DNA of 17,711 nucleotides, from assembly GCA_030019485.1 (NCBI GenBank), contig JASEEW010000012.1:1-17711 (forward strand), given 5' to 3'. This document shows positions 1-6,528 of the stretch, piece by piece. The translations under genes were made by a program, and so were the position numbers. The stretch is from Thermoplasmatales archaeon. Lineage in GTDB: Archaea > Thermoplasmatota > JASEFT01 > JAUWIS01. The notes below the pieces were generated by a model. It saw only the letters and a list, made by a program, of their open reading frames with translations. It did not search any database and was not told where the DNA came from. Each line of letters begins with the position of its first letter. Position 1 is the stretch's first letter.

Positions 1-290
1 ACACCATTGTTTATTGCATCATAAAAGTTTCCTCCTGTTATGTGAGCATCCTGACCGAGTTCGATTAAGAAAACGCTTGTGCCGCAGTCCTGACATATTG
101 GGAGTTTTTCCTCACTCGCAATTCTGAGATTCTCAAATATTTCATCAAGTACTGCTTTGCCTACAGGGGATACCTCTTTTTCTCTTGCCTTTTTTAAAGC
201 CTCAGTCACATCATCAGGAAGATAATAGTTTGCATCCATACAAAGCACGGCTACTGTCTCAGTAATTTTTTCTGCACTTATTTCTCTCAT
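1..290 (-). CDS. Fumarate hydratase class I, alpha subunit (N-terminal part; gene runs off the left edge)
   Basis: About 96 codons are visible, starting with ATG at 290 on the minus strand. The product resembles the N-terminus of the alpha subunit of two-subunit class I (iron-sulfur) fumarases and tartrate dehydratases, which interconvert fumarate and malate (or dehydrate tartrate). Recognisable parts are an opening MREIS-type segment, a helical stretch ending in EKEVSPVGKAVLDEI, and the cluster-binding motif LPICQDCG followed by a hydrophobic strand and GQDAHITGG. Family members normally read CQDTG; here Thr is replaced by a second Cys. The start lies 4 nt after the FAD oxidase stop, with an AGAGGAT-type ribosome binding site inside the end of that gene, so it is the distal gene of the hydrogenase operon. 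Whether fumarate or tartrate is the substrate cannot be told from this fragment. Confidence 0.88.
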   Translation of the reverse strand, partial: MREISAEKITETVAVLCMDANYYLPDDVTEALKKAREKEVSPVGKAVLDEIFENLRIASEEKLPICQDCGTSVFLIELGQDAHITGGNFYDAINNG

Positions 291-294
291 TTTT

Positions 295-1725
295 TTATCC
301 TCTTACCTGATATCTAAGTTTGGTTGCTGTAACCCAATCATCTGGTGCATCCTGCATCTTATGGGGATTCAAAATGTTGTTAGGATCAAATGCTTTCTTT
401 ATCGCCCGCATTAAAGCAAGGGATACTGCCTTCTCTTTTTTCCATGAGGGAGCTTTCGAAAGTGCAATCCCATGTTCACCGGAGGCTGTGCCACCAACGT
501 TCCTGACGTAATCATATATTTCTTCTACTGCCTGTCTTGCATCTTCCCATTGTTCCTTTTTCGTTGTGTCCATTAATATCTTGGTATGCAAAACACCTGA
601 TCCACAATGCCCATAGGCATTCATTATCACATGATGCCGTTTTCCAATTTCATGGATTTTCCGTGCGCATTCCGCTATTTTTGAGTTGGGTACAGCCATA
701 TCGTCTGCTAATGACGTGCAAGCAAACCCTTCTTTGTATCGGGAGAGCGCTGCAAATAATTTCTTTCTTCCGCTATACATTTTTGTCATTTCCTGAGGAT
801 CACTGCTTACCTTAATTCCAAACCCATTATGCCGCTTACAGATGCGTTTAAGTACTTCTAAATCAGGGTTCACTGCCCCTTTTGTCCTGCCATCACATTC
901 AAATACAATGATGGCTTCAACCTCTGGTAACTTCATATCTAAAGTCTTATTCAGTGCCATGATCCCTATATCATCTATGAGCTCAAGGGTGGAGGGTATA
1001 ACCTCCGAGTTTACTATTTCTGAGATCGCCTCACCTGCCTCCTCTAATTTATTAAAATTAGCGATTCCCATCGCGGCAAATTTTGGTATTCGCCGGAGGG
1101 ATAAACTGACTTCTACAATTATACCAAGAGTCCCTTCTGACCCTACCATAAGCCTATGCAACTGGTAACCTGATGCTTCAACGCGCGTCTCAGCACCGAG
1201 TGTAATCAATGTCCCATTTGCCAATACCACTTTCATTCCTATAACGTAATCTCGTGCTGCACCATATTTTATGGCCTTCACCCCTGAGCCGTTGTTCGCG
1301 ATGGTGCCGCCAACAGTTGCGATTCTCCCTGATTCTGGTGGCGTAGGATACCACAGATCATAAGGTTTTAATGCTCTGTTGAGGTCATCGATAGTAACAC
1401 CTGGTTCAACTTTACATAGCATGTCATAGGGGCGTATCTCAAGGATACGATTCATCTGCTTCAAATCCAAAACAATCCCACCATCTATAGGAACTGAATG
1501 ACCCGAAGTACCAGAACCAGCACCTCTTGGAACAACAGGGATTTTTTCCATGTCAGCGTACCTCATAATCTTTTGAACATCCTCAATATTTTTTGGTCTC
1601 ACAACAACTGAGGGCATAGCCTGATGAACTGATGCATCTGAGGAATAAACATAGAGGTCAGCGATTTCATCTGAGACATTGTTTTTCCCCACAATGCTTT
1701 TTAGGTTCTCAATATCTATTTTCAT
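295..1725 (-). CDS. FAD-linked oxidase of the GlcD / D-lactate dehydrogenase family
   Basis: A 476-residue flavoprotein of normal family length. Residues about 36-215 form the PCMH-type FAD-binding domain, with PRGAGSGTSG (66-75), the GGTIANNGSG segment (139-148) and GSEGTLGII (195-203). Residues about 216-460 form the FAD-oxidase C-terminal domain, with GHCGSGVLH (372-380), SGEHG (415-419) and a closing NNILNPHKM. The family oxidises 2-hydroxyacids such as glycolate or D-lactate, and in archaea often passes electrons to an HdrD-like or iron-sulfur partner; the substrate here is unknown. The ATG at 1725 overlaps the stop of a 20-codon mini-ORF (TAATG). The usual GHxGDGNxH metal-site stretch reads GHCGSGVLH: both His are kept, but Asp and Asn are replaced. 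Its place behind mvhD suggests redox coupling to the hydrogenase, which is inference. Confidence 0.9.
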   Translation of the reverse strand: MKIDIENLKSIVGKNNVSDEIADLYVYSSDASVHQAMPSVVVRPKNIEDVQKIMRYADMEKIPVVPRGAGSGTSGHSVPIDGGIVLDLKQMNRILEIRPYDMLCKVEPGVTIDDLNRALKPYDLWYPTPPESGRIATVGGTIANNGSGVKAIKYGAARDYVIGMKVVLANGTLITLGAETRVEASGYQLHRLMVGSEGTLGIIVEVSLSLRRIPKFAAMGIANFNKLEEAGEAISEIVNSEVIPSTLELIDDIGIMALNKTLDMKLPEVEAIIVFECDGRTKGAVNPDLEVLKRICKRHNGFGIKVSSDPQEMTKMYSGRKKLFAALSRYKEGFACTSLADDMAVPNSKIAECARKIHEIGKRHHVIMNAYGHCGSGVLHTKILMDTTKKEQWEDARQAVEEIYDYVRNVGGTASGEHGIALSKAPSWKKEKAVSLALMRAIKKAFDPNNILNPHKMQDAPDDWVTATKLRYQVRG

Positions 1726-1789
1726 TACTTCACTTCCTTCAATGGGCTTTGCTTCATCTTTTTTATCTTCTCAATATCTATTTTCATTA
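1706..1789. repeat. Direct repeat, 22 bp identical, 62-bp period, covering two start sites
   Basis: The minus-strand string beginning TAATGAAAATAGATATTGAG occurs at 1727-1706 and again at 1789-1768. Each copy contains a stop-start TAATG junction. The flanking purine-rich sequence before each ATG is also similar, though imperfect. Confidence 0.9.
1725..1787 (-). CDS. 20-codon mini-ORF, duplicated start region of the FAD oxidase gene
   Basis: Between mvhD and the FAD oxidase lies a short ORF of 20 codons plus stop. Its first codons (MKIDIE) are identical to the start of the FAD oxidase and it continues as a Lys-rich peptide. Its ATG overlaps the mvhD stop as TAATG, and its own stop overlaps the oxidase ATG as TAATG. 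A preceding GGGAGAT is a plausible ribosome binding site. The 62-bp period is not a multiple of three, so it is not an N-terminal extension of the oxidase. It may serve as a translational coupling leader, or may simply be the scar of a tandem duplication. Whether the peptide is made is unknown. Confidence 0.45.
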   Translation of the reverse strand: MKIDIEKIKKMKQSPLKEVK

Positions 1790-2203
1790 TTTTATCTCCC
1801 TCAGCGGGTTCGGTCCAATCTTTTTAAGTTCATTCACGAACTCTGTTACAACTGAGGCGAACTTTTGTCCTTCTGATGCAGAAACATATTCAAATCTAAC
1901 CCTGTTCGGCTCAACCCCCATCTCCTTAAGGAGTTTTTTCAGAAGTTTAATCCTCCTGTTTGTTTTATAGTTCCCGGTTTGGTAATGACAGTCACCAGGA
2001 TGACACCCTGCGACCAGTACGCCATCCGCACCTTTTTTAAGCGCCTCTAAAACAAACACGGTGTCAACCCTGCCTGAGCACATCACCCGAATCGATTTTA
2101 TGTTAGGTGGGTACTTTATCCTGCTTGTACCTGCAAGGTCTGCTCCTGCATAGGAGCACCAGTTGCATAAAAAACCTATAATGTTTGGCTCAAAATCCTT
2201 CAT
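1787..2203 (-). CDS. mvhD: F420-non-reducing hydrogenase iron-sulfur (delta) subunit MvhD
   Basis: A 138-residue protein matching the MvhD family, which carries a [2Fe-2S] cluster and hands electrons from the Mvh hydrogenase to HdrA of heterodisulfide reductase. The expected cysteines are all visible: FLCNWCSYAG (C13, C16), RVMCSGRVD (C42) and AGCHPGDCHY (C67, C72). The start overlaps the stop of the maturation protease gene by 4 nt (ATGA), indicating translational coupling. Length is typical for a stand-alone MvhD. No gene for HdrA is present in this window, so the electron acceptor must be encoded elsewhere or be different. The adjacent GlcD-type flavoprotein is one possible partner, but this is inference. 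Confidence 0.95.
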   Translation of the reverse strand: MKDFEPNIIGFLCNWCSYAGADLAGTSRIKYPPNIKSIRVMCSGRVDTVFVLEALKKGADGVLVAGCHPGDCHYQTGNYKTNRRIKLLKKLLKEMGVEPNRVRFEYVSASEGQKFASVVTEFVNELKKIGPNPLREIK

Positions 2204-2673
2204 GTTTTTTCACCCCACTTTCTAAGCTCAGATAATGTCATTTCCACAGCCTTTGACACAGCCTCAGCAACCCTGGGACTAAGTTGGTCACCAAATATGT
2301 AAGGCATATTGTTCACTACAACACCAATGACCACGATTTCATCAGGAATCCTTTTTTCCCCCATTTTCTCAGCTAATTGAACTGCCTCTTTAAAACTAAC
2401 ATCATGAGGGTTGCAGGAATGAACAGAGCTGAAATCATTAAGGGAGAAACGTTTAACCTCACCTGTTTCCCCATTCTTTATTCTGATTGCATCAATGAGG
2501 ATTGCTTTATCATATCCCAGAATCAGGTCAAGGAGGTTCATTCCACCTGTTAAAGCCTCATCTACTGTCACATCCGGGTCGTTTACCTGCTGTTTTAGCT
2601 GCTGTATAACATGAATCCCTACTCCGTCATCACGCAGAATAGGGTTTCCAACACCAAGCACAATTATTTTCAT
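2200..2673 (-). CDS. [NiFe]-hydrogenase maturation protease (HyaD/HybD/FrcD family)
   Basis: A 157-residue peptidase of the family that removes the C-terminal tail of the hydrogenase large subunit after nickel insertion. The N-terminal signature GVGNPILRDDGVG is clear. Predicted nickel-sensing ligands, by analogy with HybD, are D16, D61 (in ILIDAI) and H90 (in NPHDVSF). The gene lies 19 nt after mvhA, its likely substrate, whose C-terminus ends in the cleavable DPCxxCxxH motif plus a 26-residue tail. A GAGGGAGG ribosome binding site precedes the ATG. It overlaps mvhD by 4 nt. Its position between mvhA and mvhD suggests a dedicated protease for this enzyme. Confidence 0.93.
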   Translation of the reverse strand: MKIIVLGVGNPILRDDGVGIHVIQQLKQQVNDPDVTVDEALTGGMNLLDLILGYDKAILIDAIRIKNGETGEVKRFSLNDFSSVHSCNPHDVSFKEAVQLAEKMGEKRIPDEIVVIGVVVNNMPYIFGDQLSPRVAEAVSKAVEMTLSELRKWGEKT

Positions 2674-2692
2674 TCTAATCTATTCCTCCCTC

Positions 2693-4150
2693 TCACAGTC
2701 TTTTAATGGATCTGTACAGTTTTTTGTTACTGTCATAAATGCTGACTTCCAAGGGCATGCCTCCTGGCAGTGTATGGGTAGCGCAGGCGAAACATGGGTC
2801 ATATGCGCGGAATGCCATTTCTACCATGTTCAGCAGCCCATCATTGATTTTTCCTTTTTTTATCACATCTTTTGCTGCATCCCTGATTGACATGTTAATC
2901 GCGCCTGCATTATTTGTTGTGGCGACAATCAAATTAGCTTTATCGATTAACCCATTCTTGTCAAGTTTGTAATGATGAATCAGTGTTCCACGTGCTGCTT
3001 CAATCACACCGAACCCTTCACCTGGTTCGCCAACAGGGTTTCTAATGTTTTTTGAGGTTATCTCAGCATCTTTTATTAGCTCCATTGTTCTCTCTGCAGC
3101 ATACAGTAACTCGATCAGTCTTGCCCAGTGGAAAGCAAGCGTAGAATTAACAGGTCTTCCTTCCAGGGTTTCATACATTTTTTTATACTCTTTATCTGCG
3201 AGTGGGGTGGACATGCCATCTGCAGCATTCAGCCGTCCCAGTGGTCCAACCCTATAGATTCCGCTTTCTTTGCCGTCTTTGAACCCTTTCCATCCTATAC
3301 CTTTTAGGTACGGGAATTTTATGTAACTCCACTCCTCAACATGCTCAGCAATGTTTTTGTAGTAGTCTTTTACATCGAATTTCAGGAATTCTTTTCCCTG
3401 CTGGTCAGTTACCCGGATTTTCCCATCATAGAAATTCACTTTGTTGTTTTTATCCACCAGCCCCATGTTGTATGTCTTCAGGGTGTATGGGTCACTGAGA
3501 ATCAGGTCAACATAATTTTTGTTTTTCAACACAATATCATCAAACAATTTAAGTGAAAATTTTGCGAACTCAACACAGGATTTACCCATGTTTTCTATTT
3601 CTTTTACCTCTTCCATGGAAAGCCCTTTTGACACACCACCAGGCAGCCCGCAGACTGGATGCGTGGCTTTTCCGCCGAGTATCGCCGTAATCTTTTGACC
3701 ATACGCCCTGTGTTTAATTACCTCTTTACCGATTTCTAAACCTGCTTTCTCAATCACACCAAGAACATTTCTTTTCTCAGGTGGTGCATCTGGACCAACA
3801 ACAAAATCTGGTGCTGCAAGGTAGTAGAAGTGAAGAATGTGATCGTAGGTCATATAACCGCAGTACATCAGCTCCCTAAGCTTTTTTGCAGCAGAAGTTG
3901 GCTCAACATTGAATGCATCATCTAACGCCTTTGTAGAAGCAAAATGATGTGCTACAGGGCATACACCACAGATGCGTGATGTAATCTGGGGCATCTCCTC
4001 TGCTCTTCTTCCCTGGCAGAAGCGCTCAAAGCCTCTAAGCTCTGGAATCTGCAGGTATGTGTTTTCCACATCCCCTTTTGAATCAAGGAATATACTAATT
4101 TTCCCATGCCCCTCCAACCTAGTTATAGGGTCAATTGTTATTGTTTTCAT
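2693..4150 (-). CDS. mvhA: F420-non-reducing [NiFe]-hydrogenase large subunit MvhA
   Basis: A 485-residue group 3 [NiFe]-hydrogenase catalytic subunit, which splits or forms H2 at the Ni-Fe-CN/CO site in the cytoplasm. The N-terminal L1 motif is SRICGVCPVAHH, giving C61 and C64 as Ni/Fe ligands. The C-terminal L2 motif is DPCFACATH, giving C453 and C456, with H459 as the expected cleavage point and a 26-residue tail to be removed by the neighbouring protease. All four ligands are intact, so the enzyme should be active. The ATG overlaps the mvhG stop by 4 nt (ATGA) and is preceded by AGGTGAT inside mvhG. The Mvh assignment rests on pairing with an MvhG-type small subunit and an MvhD gene in the same operon. 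Confidence 0.96.
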   Translation of the reverse strand: MKTITIDPITRLEGHGKISIFLDSKGDVENTYLQIPELRGFERFCQGRRAEEMPQITSRICGVCPVAHHFASTKALDDAFNVEPTSAAKKLRELMYCGYMTYDHILHFYYLAAPDFVVGPDAPPEKRNVLGVIEKAGLEIGKEVIKHRAYGQKITAILGGKATHPVCGLPGGVSKGLSMEEVKEIENMGKSCVEFAKFSLKLFDDIVLKNKNYVDLILSDPYTLKTYNMGLVDKNNKVNFYDGKIRVTDQQGKEFLKFDVKDYYKNIAEHVEEWSYIKFPYLKGIGWKGFKDGKESGIYRVGPLGRLNAADGMSTPLADKEYKKMYETLEGRPVNSTLAFHWARLIELLYAAERTMELIKDAEITSKNIRNPVGEPGEGFGVIEAARGTLIHHYKLDKNGLIDKANLIVATTNNAGAINMSIRDAAKDVIKKGKINDGLLNMVEMAFRAYDPCFACATHTLPGGMPLEVSIYDSNKKLYRSIKRL

Positions 4151-5154
4151 TTCATCACCTTCCTGTTTATAAGAGCAGCAGGTAACGCGTATCTGTAAAA
4201 GGTGCCAACAGGGTCTCTAACCTTTTCAATCAACGCTTCAACCTCTTTATCACTCATTTTCTCCTCATCCTCTATACCAAGGATGGAAGCAAGTGCAGAA
4301 ATCATTTTAGCACCCTGGTCCAGGGAATTGGGTGTGGGTCCACCGCATCCTGTACAGGGCATATTTGCATCCAGGCACCTCGCCTTGCATCCTCCACGCG
4401 TTGCAGGGCCCATGCATATGATGCCCTGCTCAAGAAGGCATTTATCCTCAAGTTTGTCAACCTCGTAAACCCGTTTTATTTCCTTGATTTTCTTCTCAGA
4501 TTTTTCAAACCTGCATTCATCACACACAGATTTCAATGGTGCCAAAACTGCTCCCTTTTCCGGCAGTTTGTTTTCAACTATGGCACCCACCGCATCCATT
4601 ATACGATCAGGATGAGGAGGACAACCAGGCAGATAGTAATCAACATCAACTACCTGGTTAAGGTTTTTCACTGTATCATAAAACTCAGGAAGCATAAGCG
4701 TTCCCTCCTTAACCTTAACCATGGTTTTAGGAGTGGTTTTCTTTGGGTTTTCAGTTGAAGGATTGTTCAGGTATGCTACATTAAATATTTCTTCTCTATT
4801 AGCAATGTTTGCCAGACCAGGGATACCACCATTGCATGCGCAGCTGCCAAATGCTACCAAAACTTTTGATTTGGCACGTAACAGTTTAGCCATGTGTTCC
4901 TGCTCAGACGTCCTAATAGCCCCATTGAAGAAACAAACATCAATGTGCTTATCCTTCATTGCTTCAACATCCTTGTATTTTGTGTCTATTGCAACAGGCC
5001 AAAAAAGTATGTCTGCAGCTGCTACGACATCCAGGATTTTTTCATCTACATCAAGAACTGCGATTTCGCAGCCACCGCAGCTTGCAGCCCAATAGAATGC
5101 AACTTGCAGTTTTTTGTTTTTTCCCACATCTTCTTCCTTTTTTTCTTTACTCAT
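4147..5154 (-). CDS. mvhG: F420-non-reducing [NiFe]-hydrogenase small subunit MvhG
   Basis: A 335-residue iron-sulfur subunit that relays electrons from the Ni-Fe site of MvhA. The proximal cluster motif is WAASCGGCE (C26, C29), followed by FGSCACNGGIPG and LPGCPPHPDRIMDA. The C-terminal half carries CDECRF, a CLLEQGIICMGPATRGGC region and PCTGCGGPTP, which fit the medial and distal clusters. There is no twin-arginine signal, as expected for a cytoplasmic group 3 enzyme. The Lys/Glu-rich N-terminus (about 15 residues) precedes the family core. The start is ATG at 5154 with GGTGAT at 5158-5163, a close 3-nt spacing. It follows the hdrB remnant after a 33-nt gap, and is now the first intact gene of the operon. 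Confidence 0.95.
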   Translation of the reverse strand: MSKEKKEEDVGKNKKLQVAFYWAASCGGCEIAVLDVDEKILDVVAAADILFWPVAIDTKYKDVEAMKDKHIDVCFFNGAIRTSEQEHMAKLLRAKSKVLVAFGSCACNGGIPGLANIANREEIFNVAYLNNPSTENPKKTTPKTMVKVKEGTLMLPEFYDTVKNLNQVVDVDYYLPGCPPHPDRIMDAVGAIVENKLPEKGAVLAPLKSVCDECRFEKSEKKIKEIKRVYEVDKLEDKCLLEQGIICMGPATRGGCKARCLDANMPCTGCGGPTPNSLDQGAKMISALASILGIEDEEKMSDKEVEALIEKVRDPVGTFYRYALPAALINRKVMK

Positions 5155-5187
5155 ACAATCACCATTTTTATTTAAATTTTAATCATT

Positions 5188-5352
5188 CTATCCTTTTTTT
5201 TCAAATACTCCTTTTTTCTTCAACAGCAGGATTGGGTCCACAGCATGGGTATCGAACCCGCAGCATTTAGAATCCAAACCAAGTGTGACAGCAATAAGGT
5301 GGGTGTAATAGTAAACAGGTATTTGTTTGTAACCTTTAAATAGTTTTTCAGA
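5188..5352 (-). pseudogene. hdrB: C-terminal remnant of heterodisulfide reductase subunit B (hdrB), truncated by an IS element
   Basis: Reading minus from 5352 to the TAG at 5190-5188 gives 54 residues, including KGYKQIPVYYYTHLI, GLDSKCCGF and THAVDPILLLKKKGVF. This matches the C-terminal end of HdrB proteins, which typically run IPVxYYTQLxGLAxGL followed by VDPxxLL. HdrB is usually about 290-300 residues, so the first 80% is missing. Similarity stops at the inferred left end of the IS element (5354), and a stop codon appears in frame at 5383-5385. It has no start of its own. HdrB belongs to the complex that receives electrons from MvhADG, so its place just upstream of mvhG is the expected context. 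The assignment is by recognition of the motif; no alignment was run. Confidence 0.75.
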
Positions 5353-5404
5353 TTGTAAAGTCCACAGACATCTGCAACAATTTTAATAACCATGTAAGAC
5401 AACT

Positions 5405-5422
5405 CCCTCATTTGTTAGAGGG
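5405..5422 (+). promoter_or_regulatory. Small hairpin overlapping the transposase ribosome binding site
   Basis: CCCTC (5405-5409) pairs with GAGGG (5418-5422) across an 8-nt loop. The right arm contains most of the GAGGGG Shine-Dalgarno sequence for the ATG at 5433. Pairing could hide the site in transcripts entering from outside, a control known from some bacterial transposases. Confidence 0.45.
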
Positions 5423-5432
5423 GATAGTCTTG

Positions 5433-6353
5433 ATGGGATGCAGTACACCTGAGGTAAGGCGACTTATAGTGAGAGCCAGGAAAAAAGGGTTAAAAATGAG
5501 AGAAATCACTGAGATATTCGGTGTGAGCAGATGGACAATATGGAGATGGACAAAAAGAGCAGATCACCCAGGACGAGAAAGCTACAAAAACAAATCCAAA
5601 CGACCACACAACATCCATTATAAAATCACATCTGAGGTTGAGAACGCAATCATAGTATTACGTGACTCCTTTAGTTGGGGAACACAAAGAATCAGGGTGA
5701 TGCTATACAACCCACCATCCTACATCAAACATCTTCTAGAAACAGTTTTAGGAACCACTTGGAAACCAGTTATACTTAGTAGACAAAGTATCAACACTGT
5801 CCTTATGAAACATAACAGAAATGGTTATCCTCCTGGTGGTAAGAGGGAATGGAAGTATTTCAGAGCAGAACATCCAAATGACATGTGGCAGATAGACATC
5901 AAGGGACCATTCACTATTGACGGAAGACGTATGCTTGCTTTAATTGTTATAGATGATCATTCCAGATTCAGAATCTCGTGCAGACTTTTTACACATATAG
6001 AAACACGGGATGTTACTGAGGAACTCTTGAGATGCTTCCACACATATAGTAGGCCTAAGAAGGGATTAGTCGATCATGGGTCTCAGTTTAGGGACATGTT
6101 TGAAAGATGGTGCAAGGATAAGAAGATTGAGGTTGTTTATGCACCAGTTCACTATCCTCAAGCGAAGGGCAAGGTAGAGCGGGATATAAGAAACTTCAAA
6201 GAAGAGTTCCTTGTACTTGGAAAGATGTTTGATGATCATATATCCCTTTTAGAAGAGTACAATAAGTGGAATAATTATAGCCGTTATAAACTGGGGATAA
6301 ATGATTATCCTGCTAACCTATACTTTGGCGGGAATGTTGCACATGTCCCTTGA
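5433..6353 (+). CDS. IS481/IS3-type DDE transposase
   Basis: With ATG at 5433 the protein has 306 residues; a TTG at 5412 would add seven. The ATG is preferred because GAGGGG at 5418-5423 is a well-placed ribosome binding site. The N-terminus (about 1-45) is a helix-turn-helix beginning STPEVRRLIV and containing EIFGVSRWTIWRW. The catalytic rve-type core follows, with D155 (WQIDIKG), D214 (VDHGSQF) and E249 (KGKVERDIRNF), a 34-residue gap between the last two. All three acidic residues are present and the frame is intact, so the enzyme may be active. Family length is about 300 residues. The gene points away from the hydrogenase operon. Confidence 0.92.
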   Translation: MGCSTPEVRRLIVRARKKGLKMREITEIFGVSRWTIWRWTKRADHPGRESYKNKSKRPHNIHYKITSEVENAIIVLRDSFSWGTQRIRVMLYNPPSYIKHLLETVLGTTWKPVILSRQSINTVLMKHNRNGYPPGGKREWKYFRAEHPNDMWQIDIKGPFTIDGRRMLALIVIDDHSRFRISCRLFTHIETRDVTEELLRCFHTYSRPKKGLVDHGSQFRDMFERWCKDKKIEVVYAPVHYPQAKGKVERDIRNFKEEFLVLGKMFDDHISLLEEYNKWNNYSRYKLGINDYPANLYFGGNVAHVP

Positions 6354-6439
6354 CAGCACAAAAACAAAAATTTTTTAACATGGGCATTCCTCCACATATG
6401 GAAAAAGGTTTTATCAAGAAAGCACCTGAATAAATGATG

Positions 6440-6465
6440 TTTTTGTTAAATGGATTTAACAAAAA
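6440..6465. repeat. Perfect 12-bp inverted repeat with 2-bp centre (possible operator)
   Basis: Arms TTTTTGTTAAAT (6440-6451) and ATTTAACAAAAA (6454-6465) are exact complements around a GG centre. It lies about 34 bp before the TATA box of the ATPase gene. It could be an operator for a dimeric regulator. It lacks the GC-rich stem of a terminator. Confidence 0.85.
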
Positions 6466-6485
6466 GTGTAGAATTAGGAAAGTCT

Positions 6486-6515
6486 GTTTATCAAAAAGTT
6501 TATAAATAGATAAAT
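6486..6515 (+). promoter_or_regulatory. TATA box of the first ATPase gene, bracketed by a short inverted repeat
   Basis: TTTATAAATA at 6499-6508 is a good archaeal TATA box, centred about 25 nt before the ATG at 6529, so the mRNA should be leaderless or nearly so. TTTATC (6487-6492) and GATAAA (6509-6514) flank it as inverted repeats. Confidence 0.75.
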
Positions 6516-6528
6516 ACATTTACCAAAT

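Larger units (their letters stand above)
5354..6355 (+). mobile_element. IS481-like insertion sequence with imperfect terminal inverted repeats
   Basis: About 1.0 kb, containing one transposase gene. The inferred ends both start TGT. GACATCTGCAACA at 5367-5379 pairs with the complement of 6335-6347 (GACATGTGCAACA), 12 of 13 bases. Outside these the ends read TGTAAAG on the left and TGTCAAG on the right (complement); the left end carries about five extra bases. No target-site duplication is visible. The right end overlaps the transposase stop codon. The left boundary is further supported by the point where hdrB coding similarity ends. Confidence 0.7.
6356..6528. other. Intergenic segment between the IS element and the first ATPase gene
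   Basis: 173 bp, AT-rich, without a credible gene. It holds a 26-bp palindrome (6440-6465) and the promoter of the ATPase gene. No hdrB-like reading frame was found here on the minus strand, which would be expected if the IS had simply inserted into hdrB. Confidence 0.7.

Noticed and set aside
5240..5270. tRNA-like T-arm (minus strand GGGTTCGATACCC)
   Set aside because: Only three base pairs close the loop and no acceptor, D or anticodon arms fit around it. The bases are explained as codons of the hdrB remnant (CGFDTH).
4894..5270. Overlapping plus-strand ORFs of 93-103 codons opposite mvhG
   Set aside because: They are antisense to a clearly conserved gene and show no recognisable motif or start signal.
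5220..5411. 63-codon minus-strand ORF beginning MRELSYM
   Set aside because: It crosses the IS end and reads the hdrB remnant in a wrong frame. The hdrB-like frame explains the sequence better.
5393..5415. Alternative left IS end at TGTAAGACAACTCCC
   Set aside because: It matches the right end much more weakly than GACATCTGCAACA at 5367, and it would not coincide with the loss of hdrB similarity.
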